Source of the DNA: Bacillota bacterium
GTDB taxonomy: Bacteria; Bacillota; Clostridia; Peptostreptococcales; Anaerovoracaceae
Length of the DNA: 39,072 bases
NCBI GenBank assembly: GCA_017397825.1
Contig: JAFQHT010000017.1
Coordinates: 1-39,072 of the forward strand
Direction: 5' to 3'
Shown one piece after another: positions 21,285 through 29,531 of this stretch. The notes under the pieces are model-generated. The model was not told the origin of the DNA. It saw nothing but the letters and a program-made list of their open reading frames with translations, and did not search any database. Every line of letters begins with the position of its first letter. Positions within the stretch are counted from its first letter, which is position 1. The position numbers were made by a program, and so were the translations under genes.

Positions 21285-22586
21285 ATGAGAATTTTAAAGA
21301 AAATTTTGTGCCTTGCAATGTCGGCACTGATGATTTTTTCCATGGCAGCCTGCGGCGGTGGCAGCGGAAGCAGTGTTCTGCCATCTATAGGCGGCCAGTC
21401 AGGGGAGACTGTGGAGCTGACGGCAGATGTGGGACTCAGTGCAACGCCTCTGGCTCCGGACAGGTACTGCCCGGTAGGCGAGTATGAAAGTATACGTGCC
21501 ATGGCAATGAAGCTTTTTAAAGAAACTGCCAAGCTCAGCGAAGAGGAAAACCTGCTGATTTCACCGGTTTCAATTATGACAGCTCTTGCAATGGCTGCAC
21601 AGGGGGCAGAGGCAGAGACCCTGCAGCAGTTTGAGGAAGCCTTCGGCAAAGATGCTGTATTCTTTGCGACTCTTATGTCCGATTATGCTGACACAATTAC
21701 CATGCATAACGAAACTGCAAAGGTGAATATTGCAAACTCTGTATGGATCCGTGATGATGAAGAGCGGCTGACGGTGAAAGAAAATTTTTTGGCCAAGTGC
21801 AATAATATGAGGGCAGTGGCTTTCAGATCAGCTTTCAACAAGGGCACAGTCCGCGACATAAACAAGTGGGTTGAAGAAAACACCGATGGTATGATTGATT
21901 CAATTATTGATGACATTCCGGATGCTGCGGTAATGTACCTTATCAATGCTCTGTCATTTGATAATGAGTGGGAACGCAAATATGAAGGATATCAGCTCCG
22001 CGACGGAACTTTTACTGCTGCGGATGGTGAGAAACAGAAGGCAGAATTCATGTATTCAGGCGAAAATGTTTTCCTGAAAGATGACAAGGCCACAGGCTTT
22101 ATCAAGCCTTATAAAGATGATTTCAGTTTTGTGGCAATCCTTCCTGACGAAGGGGTGAGTGTTGAAGAATATATAGCCGGAATGGACGAAAATACTCTGT
22201 CCGACCTTGTGGAAGGAGGAAAGGATGCTGAGTATGTAAGCACTGGTCTGCCTAAGTTTACAAATGCTGCGTCGGAAAATCTGGTGCCTGTGCTGGAAAC
22301 CATGGGTATGAGTGAAATGTTTGACGAAACTGATGCGGATTTCGGCGCCATGGCAACATCTGCCCGCGGCAATATTTTCATTATGAAAGTTGCCCACAAA
22401 GCCTTCATCGAAGTAGACAGCAATGGCACACGCGCAGCTGCGGCAACTATAATGGAAGCCGGTGACGGTGCGTCACCTGTAATGGAAGAGGTAATTCTCA
22501 ACCGTCCGTTCATCTACATGATTGTAGACGACTATGCCAACGAAAGTCTGCCGCTTTTCATCGGCACTGTGGAAACCATGGAGTAA
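21285..22586 (+). CDS. Serpin family lipoprotein (second of two)
   Basis: A 433-aa serpin, paralogous to the preceding gene with which it shares SPVSIMTALAMA, NSVWIRDDE, INALSFDNEWERKYEGYQ and NRPFIYMIVDD. A lipoprotein signal ends in MAAC (Cys23). The hinge NGTRAAAATI is again of the inhibitory type, but the reactive loop that follows (MEAGDGASPVMEEV) differs fully from that of the first serpin. The estimated scissile bond is near DG-AS. The two paralogues therefore probably block different proteases. It starts 17 bp after the first serpin, behind AAAGGAGGGG. Confidence 0.93.
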   Translation: MRILKKILCLAMSALMIFSMAACGGGSGSSVLPSIGGQSGETVELTADVGLSATPLAPDRYCPVGEYESIRAMAMKLFKETAKLSEEENLLISPVSIMTALAMAAQGAEAETLQQFEEAFGKDAVFFATLMSDYADTITMHNETAKVNIANSVWIRDDEERLTVKENFLAKCNNMRAVAFRSAFNKGTVRDINKWVEENTDGMIDSIIDDIPDAAVMYLINALSFDNEWERKYEGYQLRDGTFTAADGEKQKAEFMYSGENVFLKDDKATGFIKPYKDDFSFVAILPDEGVSVEEYIAGMDENTLSDLVEGGKDAEYVSTGLPKFTNAASENLVPVLETMGMSEMFDETDADFGAMATSARGNIFIMKVAHKAFIEVDSNGTRAAAATIMEAGDGASPVMEEVILNRPFIYMIVDDYANESLPLFIGTVETME

Positions 22587-22599
22587 GGCGGTGAGAACC

Positions 22600-23145
22600 A
22601 TGAAAAAATATATTGTAATGCTTCTGGTGATAACCTGCATGACCATTTTGCCGGCCTGTTCAGAAGATACAGGAAATACATGCACAACTGAAACGAACCC
22701 GGAAAACTATTCCGTACCGGCAGAGAAGCTTTCCGGTGAACCACCGGTTCTGACAGTGATTTGTGGCGATAAATCTGTTAATGCTCTTTCCGGGAACTAT
22801 GAATGGGAATTATATGATGGCGGAGAACTTGACAGTGCAGCAATCGCCTGCGGAGTCCATCCTTTGCAGTGCAAAGATATAACACCTGTGCTGAATGTAC
22901 CGGGAGGAAGCACGGTGAGTCTCACCTTTGGTGATGCACCTCTGCCCGGCAGGCTGAATGTTACCTGCTACGATGCAGCGGACTGGGACAACATGGACGC
23001 CCCGGGCCATATGTTGGACATTATGGAGTCAGCGCCGCCACAGATAAGGCTTGCAAAATCTGCAGCGATTTATGTAGTAAATGCAGAGTGGAACAGTGAA
23101 GCTGGTTATGGCGGTAGTGCAGAGTACTCATTCTGTACTGAATAA
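22600..23145 (+). CDS. Putative lipoprotein of the serpin operon
   Basis: A 181-aa lipoprotein with a signal ending in ILPAC (Cys20), a Thr/Asn-rich spacer, and a compact beta-rich domain (about 45-181). It has a Gly-rich end (WNSEAGYGGSAEYSFCTE) of the sort seen in extracellular immunoglobulin-like or BlaR-tail domains. It carries several Cys (VICGDKS, IACGVHPLQCKD, NVTCYDA, YSFCTE) that could form disulfides, rare for clostridial exported proteins. Function is unknown. It is last in the sigma-serpin operon, 13 bp behind the second serpin, with an AAGGCGGTGAG site; an upstream in-frame ATG (22534) lies inside the serpin gene and is rejected. Confidence 0.75.
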   Translation: MKKYIVMLLVITCMTILPACSEDTGNTCTTETNPENYSVPAEKLSGEPPVLTVICGDKSVNALSGNYEWELYDGGELDSAAIACGVHPLQCKDITPVLNVPGGSTVSLTFGDAPLPGRLNVTCYDAADWDNMDAPGHMLDIMESAPPQIRLAKSAAIYVVNAEWNSEAGYGGSAEYSFCTE

Positions 23146-23157
23146 TATGAATTTGCA

Positions 23158-23234
23158 GAAATGTTTTCTTTTTGACCTGTTTCGTTTTCCTTTTGGAAAA
23201 CAAATCAGTTGATTCAGAAAACATTTCGTTTTTT
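23158..23234 (+). terminator. Large terminator-like structure ending the serpin operon
   Basis: A perfect 12-bp outer stem (GAAATGTTTTCT / AGAAAACATTTC) encloses a 46-nt loop holding a second perfect 7-bp hairpin (23184-23201). A G and six T follow. The loop is unusually large for an intrinsic terminator. Confidence 0.65.
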
Positions 23235-23451
23235 GTGTGTCGAAGATTGCTGAAAACAGCCGGAATTGGCGTAGCGGTTCAGTGCCATAGGACCATTTCG
23301 ATAAGTTCTGACATATTTCGACAGAAATACAGCCTTAAAACACTCATCAGTTTTCCAAAACTGCCCAAATATTTTCTGAAAAGAAAACTTTTCCCCGCAA
23401 AAAGAAAACCTTTTCCGGAAAAACGGCTTGCAAACCAGGTACGACCACCTC
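23235..23451. other. Gene-free stretch with purine-rich near-repeats
   Basis: No gene is supported. Bases 23380-23425 hold two near-copies of AAGAAAACTTTTCC-like sequence, and 23353-23366 an imperfect inverted repeat around CAGTTTTCCAAAACTG. Two TGTCGAA cores (23239-23245 plus; 23312-23318 minus) are present. An open frame from 23172 to 23477 is low-complexity and lacks a ribosome binding site. Confidence 0.5.
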
Positions 23452-23480
23452 TTTACAAATTCTTTCTCCGGTGCTAAAAT
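23452..23480 (+). promoter_or_regulatory. Sigma-A promoter of the Mrp-type ATPase gene
   Basis: TTTACA (23452-23457), 17-bp spacer, TAAAAT (23475-23480) preceded by an extended -10 TGC. Predicted leader of about 63 nt with AAGGAGA. Confidence 0.7.
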
Positions 23481-23549
23481 GTTTCATGGACGCCCGGAAG
23501 GGTATATATAAAACATGTTAAAATACACAATTCAAGGAGATATATAGAA

Positions 23550-24389
23550 ATGAACGCACATTCAAATGTAAAAAAAGTTATCGGTGTAGTTTCCGGTAAG
23601 GGCGGTGTTGGTAAATCATCAGTTACTTCTATGCTGGCAGTTGCTACACAGAGATTAGGCTATAAGGTGGCAATTCTGGACGCAGATATTACTGGTCCGT
23701 CCATCCCACAGGCTTTCGGAATCAAGGACAAGGCAACAGGAACTGACGAAATGATCATCCCTGTAGAATCCAAGACTGGTATCAAGGTAATGTCCGTAAA
23801 CGCTATTTTAGAAGATACAACTGATCCTGTAGTATGGAGAGGTCCTGTGCTCAGCGGCGTTATCGAACAGTTCTGGAATAACGTAGTATGGGAAGATGTT
23901 GATGTGATGTATGTTGACATGCCTCCTGGAACAGGTGACGTGGCGCTGACAGTTTTCCAGTCACTTCCTCTTGATGGTATTGTAATCGTAACTTCACCTC
24001 AGGAACTGGTTTCCATGATTGTTGAAAAGGCTGTAAAGATGGCTCAGCTCATGAACGTACCTGTAATCGGTATCGTTGAAAATATGTCCTTCTTCACATG
24101 CCCTGACTGCGGCAAGAACCACAGAATTTTTGGTACAGGTCATGTTTCTGAAGTTGCTGCCAAGTACGAAATCGCTGAAATTGCAGAACTGCCTATTAAC
24201 ATGAAAATCGCTGCAGCATGCGATAAGGGTATGATTGAGCTTTTCGAAGGCGAATGGCTTGATGATATGGTAAAGGCCTGCCTTGCTGCTGATAATCCTG
24301 ACAAACACGACGGTATGCCTCAGCCACCTGAAGGATGCACAGGCGACTGCTCAAGCTGCGGAGTTGATGGCTGCAGTTCCTGCCACTAA
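23550..24389 (+). CDS. Mrp/NBP35 family Fe-S cluster carrier ATPase
   Basis: A 279-aa P-loop ATPase of the Mrp (ApbC/Nbp35) family, which carries and delivers [4Fe-4S] clusters to apoproteins. The deviant Walker A SGKGGVGKSS spans 15-24, followed by ILDADITGPSIP and DMPPGTGDVALT. The conserved cluster-binding CPDC lies near 184-187. A C-terminal tail adds five further Cys (CTGDCSSCGVDGCSSCH), common in clostridial members. The gene has its own promoter and terminator, so it is probably monocistronic. Codon choice is biased towards high expression. Confidence 0.92.
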   Translation: MNAHSNVKKVIGVVSGKGGVGKSSVTSMLAVATQRLGYKVAILDADITGPSIPQAFGIKDKATGTDEMIIPVESKTGIKVMSVNAILEDTTDPVVWRGPVLSGVIEQFWNNVVWEDVDVMYVDMPPGTGDVALTVFQSLPLDGIVIVTSPQELVSMIVEKAVKMAQLMNVPVIGIVENMSFFTCPDCGKNHRIFGTGHVSEVAAKYEIAEIAELPINMKIAAACDKGMIELFEGEWLDDMVKACLAADNPDKHDGMPQPPEGCTGDCSSCGVDGCSSCH

Positions 24390-24443
24390 TCATAACCGGA
24401 TGACATGTGTCAGCACACAAAATTTAGCACAAAATTCACCAAA

Positions 24444-24468
24444 AGCACACACATTGTGTGCTTTTTTT
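24444..24468 (+). terminator. Terminator of the Mrp-type gene
   Basis: A perfect 7-bp stem (AGCACAC / GTGTGCT) with a 5-nt loop, followed by a run of seven T. Confidence 0.88.
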
Positions 24469-24506
24469 GATTACAATATTCCTTGACAACAGGAGGAAAA
24501 AGGGTA

Positions 24507-25379
24507 ATGTTTGGATATGTTTTAGTAAATAAACCTGAACTTAAAATAAAAGAATTTGAAAAGTACCGCAGCTATTACTGCGGCCTTTGTCATGCGCTGG
24601 GAGACGGTTACGGCCAGCTCGCCAGACTGACTCTCAACTATGACATGACTTTCCTGATTATGCTTCTTGCAGACCTTTATGATGAAAAGGAAACTGTCAG
24701 TGAAAGCCGCTGCATTGTTCATCCTGTAAATAAACACACTTCAAGACGCAGTGCGGTGACTGACTACTGTGCCGATATGTGCGTGCTTCTGGCTTACTAC
24801 AAGTGTGTGGATGACTGGAATGATGAAAAGAAATTTAAGGCAGGAATAAGTAAAGGCGCTCTGAAACGCAAAGCGCAGAAAGTTGCGCAGAAGTATCCTG
24901 AAAAGGCGGACCTCATCGAAAAGAAGATGAATATGCTGACCATTGTGGAAAGCGCAAAGAACCTGCCTATGGACAAGGTTGCCAAGGTTTTCGGGGAAAT
25001 CATGGCGGAAGTTTTTGTGTATAAGGATGATGTGTGGAAGGAAGACTTGTACAGGCTGGGATTTTTCCTGGGCAAGTACATTTATCTGCTGGATGCCTAC
25101 GAAGACATTGAGCTGGATATAAAAACCGGCGACTATAATCCTTTCAAGGAAATATACAAGAACGAAAATTTTGAGGAGCAGGTACTCAACATGCTGCTTC
25201 TGATGATCGGTGAGTGCACAGATGCTTTTGAGCGTCTGCCATTGGTGGAAAATGTTGAAATTTTAAGAAATATATTGTATTCTGGAGTATGGGTACGCTT
25301 CGGCAAGTCCAAAGCTGATAAGCTGGGAAAAGGTAAGAAGACCCCGGCAGCAGATAATAAAGAAGGAAAGGACAATTAA
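24507..25379 (+). CDS. DUF5685 family protein
   Basis: A 290-aa protein recognised as DUF5685. The N-terminus [17 protein letters not shown], then [13 protein letters not shown] (about 20-32) with its CXXC, is diagnostic; a later [23 protein letters not shown] segment carries acidic residues that resemble a prenyl-synthase-like helical bundle, an inference. The C-terminal tail is Lys-rich. The start ATG 24507 follows AGGAGG; an upstream start at 24483 would precede it. Its stop overlaps the start of a J-domain gene by one base (TAATG), so the two are made together; a client-chaperone relation is plausible. Function unknown. Confidence 0.8.
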   Translation: MFGYVLVNKPELKIKEFEKYRSYYCGLCHALGDGYGQLARLTLNYDMTFLIMLLADLYDEKETVSESRCIVHPVNKHTSRRSAVTDYCADMCVLLAYYKCVDDWNDEKKFKAGISKGALKRKAQKVAQKYPEKADLIEKKMNMLTIVESAKNLPMDKVAKVFGEIMAEVFVYKDDVWKEDLYRLGFFLGKYIYLLDAYEDIELDIKTGDYNPFKEIYKNENFEEQVLNMLLLMIGECTDAFERLPLVENVEILRNILYSGVWVRFGKSKADKLGKGKKTPAADNKEGKDN

Positions 25380-26062
25380 TGGATCCATATAAAGTTTTAG
25401 GAGTGAGTTACAACGCTTCTGACGACGAAATTAAAAAAGCATACAGGCAGCTGAGCCGTAAATATCATCCCGATGCAAATGTAGGAAATCCTAATCAGGC
25501 TGAATACGAAGAAAAATTCAAGGAAGTGCAGCAGGCATATAACATGATTATGGACCAGCGTCAGGGCAAGACTTCTGCTCAGCAGGGCTTCGGTGACGAT
25601 TTCTGGGGCTTCGGAGGTTTTGGCAGTGCTTACGGCGGACAGGCCGGAGGCTACAGCCAGCAGCAGGAGAGCCAGGATGAAAAGTATATTAAATCTGCCC
25701 TGAACTATATTCAGAACGGTTACTACCGCGAAGGCCTCAATGTTCTCGAGCAGGTTCAGGAAAGACGCGGTCCGTGGTTCTACTACAGTGCATTTGCCAA
25801 CTACAAAGTAGGCAACAATGCAATTGCTTTGGAACACGCAAAAGCAGCATGTGCTTTTGAACCTAATAATTATCACTATGCAAATCTTCTCCGCCAGATT
25901 CAGGGCGGTGAAACAAGATATCAGCAGAGAAGTGCTCAGTACGGCGGAAATCCGTCCATGTACGGAGGCCTTAACTGCGGCCCTATGTGTGGTGCCTGCC
26001 TGATGGCAAACCTTTGCTGCGGCGGAGGCTACATGGGACTGCCGCTGATCTGCTTCTGCTAA
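25379..26062 (+). CDS. J-domain (DnaJ-like) co-chaperone
   Basis: A 227-aa protein with an N-terminal J-domain (1-70; [20 protein letters not shown], and the HPD motif in KYHPDANV), which stimulates DnaK ATPase. A Gly/Gln-rich linker (about 72-100) leads to a helical TPR-like part (about 105-180). The C-terminus is a short Cys-rich hydrophobic tail with seven Cys ([16 protein letters not shown]...ICFC). There is no classical zinc finger, so it is a specialised J-protein, not DnaJ itself. It is translationally coupled to the DUF5685 gene. Confidence 0.88.
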   Translation: MDPYKVLGVSYNASDDEIKKAYRQLSRKYHPDANVGNPNQAEYEEKFKEVQQAYNMIMDQRQGKTSAQQGFGDDFWGFGGFGSAYGGQAGGYSQQQESQDEKYIKSALNYIQNGYYREGLNVLEQVQERRGPWFYYSAFANYKVGNNAIALEHAKAACAFEPNNYHYANLLRQIQGGETRYQQRSAQYGGNPSMYGGLNCGPMCGACLMANLCCGGGYMGLPLICFC

Positions 26063-26081
26063 AAAACTTAAGATTTAAGGA

Positions 26082-26107
26082 AGGCCGTAAAATGCGGTCT
26101 TTTCTTT
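26082..26107 (+). terminator. Terminator after the J-domain gene
   Basis: A 6-bp stem (AGGCCG / CGGTCT) with a TAAAATG loop is followed by TTTCTTTT. It is weaker than the others in the window. Confidence 0.6.
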
Positions 26108-26137
26108 TGTATACATACTATTAAGCTATTAAGCAGA

Positions 26138-26166
26138 TTGAATTTTTTGGAGCGTTGTGGTAAAAT
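26138..26166 (+). promoter_or_regulatory. Sigma-A promoter of the rph operon
   Basis: TTGAAT (26138-26143), 17-bp spacer, TAAAAT (26161-26166). The transcript would start near 26173. Confidence 0.65.
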
Positions 26167-26177
26167 TACCTATTAAA

Positions 26178-26208
26178 GTGGCTGATTGTGCGCTTTTTTA
26201 TCAGCCGC
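26178..26208 (+). promoter_or_regulatory. Leader hairpin before RNase PH
   Basis: A 9-bp stem (GTGGCTGAT / ATCAGCCGC, one G-U pair) starts almost at the predicted transcription start and is followed by an A-run. It may protect the 5' end or serve for autoregulation by the encoded 3'-exonuclease. Confidence 0.5.
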
Positions 26209-26234
26209 AAAAAAATATAGACGAGGATTAACTA

Positions 26235-26957
26235 ATGAACAGAAATGATGGAAGAATTCAGGATCAGATCAGACCTGTAAAAATCACGGATAATTACTTA
26301 ATGAGTCCCCAGGGATCCGTTCTAATTGAAATGGGTAATACTAAAGTAATATGCACTGCTACTGTGGAAAACTCCACAGCACGTCATCTTGTGGGAACCG
26401 GTCAAGGCTGGGTTACTGCAGAATATGGCATGCTTCCAGGTTCCACAGGCACACGTAAAAAGAGAGACAAAGGTGGTAAGCAGGACGGCAGAAGTGTTGA
26501 AATTCAGAGATTAATCGGACGTTCTCTCCGTTCTGTTGTAGACATGCAGAAACTGGGCGAAAGAACGATCTGGATTGACTGCGACGTAATTCAGGCTGAC
26601 GGCGGCACAAGAACTGCATCTATAACAGGTGCTTTTGTGGCGATGGTTCAGGCAATGCAGTGGATGCAGGCAGAAGGCATGATTGACGAGCTGCCGATTA
26701 CAGGATATGTTTCAGCAATCAGCGTGGGCATAATTGAAGAAGGCCCTGTACTTGATCTTTGCTACGAAGAAGATTCAAGAGCGATTGTTGACATGAATGT
26801 TGTAATGAACGATAAGGGTGAGTACATCGAAATTCAGGGAACCGGCGAAGAAAGACCTTTCAATCCGGCAGAACTTACTACTCTTCTTGAACTGGGCGCA
26901 AAGGGCTGCAGCCAGCTCCACCAGCTTCAGAAAGAAATTATCGAAAAGAATATGTAA
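26235..26957 (+). CDS. rph: Ribonuclease PH
   Basis: A 240-aa phosphate-dependent 3'-to-5' exoribonuclease that trims tRNA 3' ends. Family marks include GQGWVTAEYGMLPGSTGTRK near the phosphate site, the RSVEIQRLIGRSLRSVVD block with its arginines, the IDCDVIQADGGTRTASITGA segment, and LDLCYEEDSRAIVDMNVVM with acidic metal ligands. Length is normal. It is first in an operon with the XTP/dITP diphosphatase gene 41 bp downstream, a pairing conserved in many Firmicutes. Confidence 0.95.
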   Translation: MNRNDGRIQDQIRPVKITDNYLMSPQGSVLIEMGNTKVICTATVENSTARHLVGTGQGWVTAEYGMLPGSTGTRKKRDKGGKQDGRSVEIQRLIGRSLRSVVDMQKLGERTIWIDCDVIQADGGTRTASITGAFVAMVQAMQWMQAEGMIDELPITGYVSAISVGIIEEGPVLDLCYEEDSRAIVDMNVVMNDKGEYIEIQGTGEERPFNPAELTTLLELGAKGCSQLHQLQKEIIEKNM

Positions 26958-26998
26958 TATGTGACCACTGATACCACTGATAAAAGAGGCGAACTACT

Positions 26999-27604
26999 AT
27001 GGATACAGACAAAATTATCGTTGCGGCATCCCGCAACAAACACAAAATCGAAGAAATCGAAGCAATTACCAAAAAATTCGGCATGTCAATAATCTCAAGA
27101 GATGAAGCAGGCGTGCCCAAGATTGAAATAGAAGAAGACGGCGAAACTTTTGAAGAAAACTCTTTCAAAAAAGCCAATGAAATTATGAAACTCTGCGGTA
27201 AAATCACCCTGGCTGACGATTCCGGCCTCATGGTTGATTACCTTGGCGGAGCTCCTGGCGTGTACTCTGCACGCTTTGCAGGAGAAGACGGCAATGATGA
27301 AAAGAACAACGAAAAGCTTATCAAACTTCTGGAAGATGTACCTGCAAAGGAAAGAACTGCGCAGTTCGTATCTGTAATCACTATGGTTTTTCCTGACGGA
27401 GAAACACTGGTTGCAAGAGGCGAATGTCCGGGCAGAATCATACTTGTGCCTACAGGCGATAACGGTTTCGGCTACGATCCGCTGTTTGTGCCGGACGGTT
27501 ATGATAAGACTTTTGCACAGCTTACATCTGAAGAAAAAAATCAGATCAGCCACCGTGCAGTGGCATTAAAAGAACTGGAAAAATTATTACTTGCCAGAAA
27601 ATAA
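26999..27604 (+). CDS. XTP/dITP diphosphatase (RdgB/HAM1 family)
   Basis: A 201-aa house-cleaning pyrophosphatase that removes dITP, ITP and XTP from the nucleotide pool. Typical segments are AASRNKHKIEEIEAI at the start, the catalytic ADDSGLMVDYLGGAPGVYSA, and the C-terminal GDNGFGYDPLFVP with SHRAVA. It follows rph in the same operon and precedes a YihY-type membrane gene by 27 bp. No unusual feature. Confidence 0.94.
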   Translation: MDTDKIIVAASRNKHKIEEIEAITKKFGMSIISRDEAGVPKIEIEEDGETFEENSFKKANEIMKLCGKITLADDSGLMVDYLGGAPGVYSARFAGEDGNDEKNNEKLIKLLEDVPAKERTAQFVSVITMVFPDGETLVARGECPGRIILVPTGDNGFGYDPLFVPDGYDKTFAQLTSEEKNQISHRAVALKELEKLLLARK

Positions 27605-27631
27605 CTATAAAACAGTGATAAAGGTGCGGAC

Positions 27632-28510
27632 ATGAGCAGAGAAAGATTGAAAAAAATGATAATACTGGGATTTCAGCAGTTTGAGGATCCATATTATCAG
27701 GGGGTAGCTGCACAGCTTGCCTTCTTCCTCTTTCTGTCTGTTTTGCCTGCATTTATCCTTCTTTCTCAGGTGCTTGGGCTGTTTTCCCTGTCAATGGATC
27801 AGCTTCAGCAATGGGCCAGAGTTGATATTACCGGCGAAGGCATGGATGCGCTGACTGAGATGCTCAGCTACCAGCCATCAGGAGCCAACAGTATTTTTCT
27901 GGCGCTGATTGCTCTGTGGGCGGCATCAAGGGCTCAGTTTGCACTGATAAGGATCGCCAATTATACTCACACTGACGGCGAAAGCACAGGCGAAGGCTAT
28001 GTAAAAGACAGGCTTCACTCCATAAAAACTATTATAATCACTTTATCGACTATAGTTTTTTCACTGGTAGTACTGGTATATGGACCGATAATCCTGCAGA
28101 TTGTTATCGGGCCGGTTGTGGGCAGCGAGCTGGCAGATGCGGCCTGGGTCACTCTGAGATGGCCGCTGGCGGCAGCATTGTATTTCTTTATGATTTCGTA
28201 CAACTATTATGTTCTGCCGTCAAAAAAAGTTCCTTTCAAAGACATAGTGCCGGGAAGCGTACTGGCTTCACTGGGATTTCTGGCAGTAACATATTTTTAT
28301 AACCTGTACACCACGGTAAGCACCAACTATAACATACTGTATGGTTCATTTTCCAACATTGTTGTGCTGCTTTTCTGGTTCTGGTTCATGTCCTGGGTAA
28401 TGTGTCTGGGACTTATGTTCAACAGAGTGTGGTGGGCAACCCGCAAAGAAGACAGGAAACCCATACTCGCTGAAAATGGTGCCCGCAGGAAACCTCTGAA
28501 CAAATTTTAG
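27632..28510 (+). CDS. YihY/BrkB family inner membrane protein
   Basis: A 292-aa membrane protein of the YihY family (once called BrkB or RNase BN), with six hydrophobic segments. Signatures are the N-terminal YYQGVAAQLAFFLFLSVLPA, the NYTHTDGESTG loop, and PSKKVPFKDIVPGSVLAS before the last helices, which carry NILYGSFSNIVVLLFWFW. The basic C-terminus is cytoplasmic. Function remains poorly defined, probably in membrane or envelope homeostasis. It follows the XTP diphosphatase gene closely and likely shares its transcript. Confidence 0.88.
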   Translation: MSRERLKKMIILGFQQFEDPYYQGVAAQLAFFLFLSVLPAFILLSQVLGLFSLSMDQLQQWARVDITGEGMDALTEMLSYQPSGANSIFLALIALWAASRAQFALIRIANYTHTDGESTGEGYVKDRLHSIKTIIITLSTIVFSLVVLVYGPIILQIVIGPVVGSELADAAWVTLRWPLAAALYFFMISYNYYVLPSKKVPFKDIVPGSVLASLGFLAVTYFYNLYTTVSTNYNILYGSFSNIVVLLFWFWFMSWVMCLGLMFNRVWWATRKEDRKPILAENGARRKPLNKF

Positions 28511-28589
28511 TTTATATTAAGTTTACAATCAGATATTAGGCTTTGCTTTACAATTGGGTTATTAAGAGATATAACACGGGGGAAAAGAA

Positions 28590-29495
28590 ATGAATAAAAA
28601 AGCACTTATAATTATCAATCCCTGCTCGGGAACTAAAAGAGCAAATAAGTATCTTACTGATATTGTAAATATTTTTACCATGAAAGGTTATATATGTACT
28701 GTTCTTACCACTACCCAGAATGGTGACGGCACAGTATATGTAAGGGAATTCGGACAGGATGCGGACCTTATTGTTGCCATCGGCGGCGACGGAACCTTTA
28801 ATGAAGTGGTTGCAGGCGTTCTGGAAACAGGCAAAGACATTCCTATCGGTTATATTCCTGCAGGAAGTACCAACGATTTTGCCAACAGTCTGAAACTTTC
28901 AAAAAATATAGTTCATGCGGCGAAAGACATTGCTGACGGAGAACCGGCATCTTTCGATATTGGCAGCTTCAACGGCAGAAATTTCTCATATGTGGCATCT
29001 TTCGGAGCTTTTACAGAAGCATCTTACGGAACTCCGCAGAACGTAAAAAATGCTCTCGGACATCTTGCATACATTCTTCAGGGAATCAAAAGTATTACGG
29101 CAATACGCAAAGAACATATGGTAATTGAGGCTGATGGTAAAATTTACGAAGACGATTATATTTTCGGTGCAATCAGCAACTCAACATCTCTTGCAGGTAT
29201 TCTCACTCTGAATCCTGAGTATGTTGACATGAGTGACGGAAAGTTCGAACTGCTGCTGGTAAAGGCACCTAAAGACCTTATTGATCTGACAGAAATCGTG
29301 TACATGCTTTCATCACAGGACTACAACTCAAGTATTCTGACTTTCATCAACTGCAGTAATTTCAGAATACATGCGGATGCGGAAACTCCGTGGTCTCTGG
29401 ATGGTGAATATCAGGAAGGCTGCGAAGAAATTGAAATCAAAAATCTGCATCACGCAATAAAACTGATGATGCCGAAGAAAAAACAGATAACATAG
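28590..29495 (+). CDS. Diacylglycerol/lipid kinase family protein
   Basis: A 301-aa lipid kinase of the DagK/YegS type, which phosphorylates diacylglycerol or a related lipid using ATP. The start KKALIIINPCSGTKRA, the nucleotide-binding LIVAIGGDGTFNEVV and IPAGSTNDFANSL, and the late SLDGEYQEG are all canonical. An 80-bp gap with a possible TTTACA-17-TATAAC promoter (28547-28575) precedes it, although the implied leader would be too short to hold the whole ribosome binding site. The next gene, a CmpB-like membrane protein, follows after 36 bp. Confidence 0.92.
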   Translation: MNKKALIIINPCSGTKRANKYLTDIVNIFTMKGYICTVLTTTQNGDGTVYVREFGQDADLIVAIGGDGTFNEVVAGVLETGKDIPIGYIPAGSTNDFANSLKLSKNIVHAAKDIADGEPASFDIGSFNGRNFSYVASFGAFTEASYGTPQNVKNALGHLAYILQGIKSITAIRKEHMVIEADGKIYEDDYIFGAISNSTSLAGILTLNPEYVDMSDGKFELLLVKAPKDLIDLTEIVYMLSSQDYNSSILTFINCSNFRIHADAETPWSLDGEYQEGCEEIEIKNLHHAIKLMMPKKKQIT

Positions 29496-29531
29496 TGCGG
29501 ACCAAAATACAAGCAAAGGAAGTAAAGATTT

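Noticed and set aside
19921-22586. One of the two serpin genes being a decayed copy.
   Set aside because: Both frames are intact from signal peptide to the terminal serpin motif with full hinges, so both should be functional.
23172-23477. Open frame of 101 residues in the gap before the Mrp-type gene.
   Set aside because: It begins inside the terminator structure, is Lys/Phe-rich low complexity, and overlaps the promoter of the next gene.
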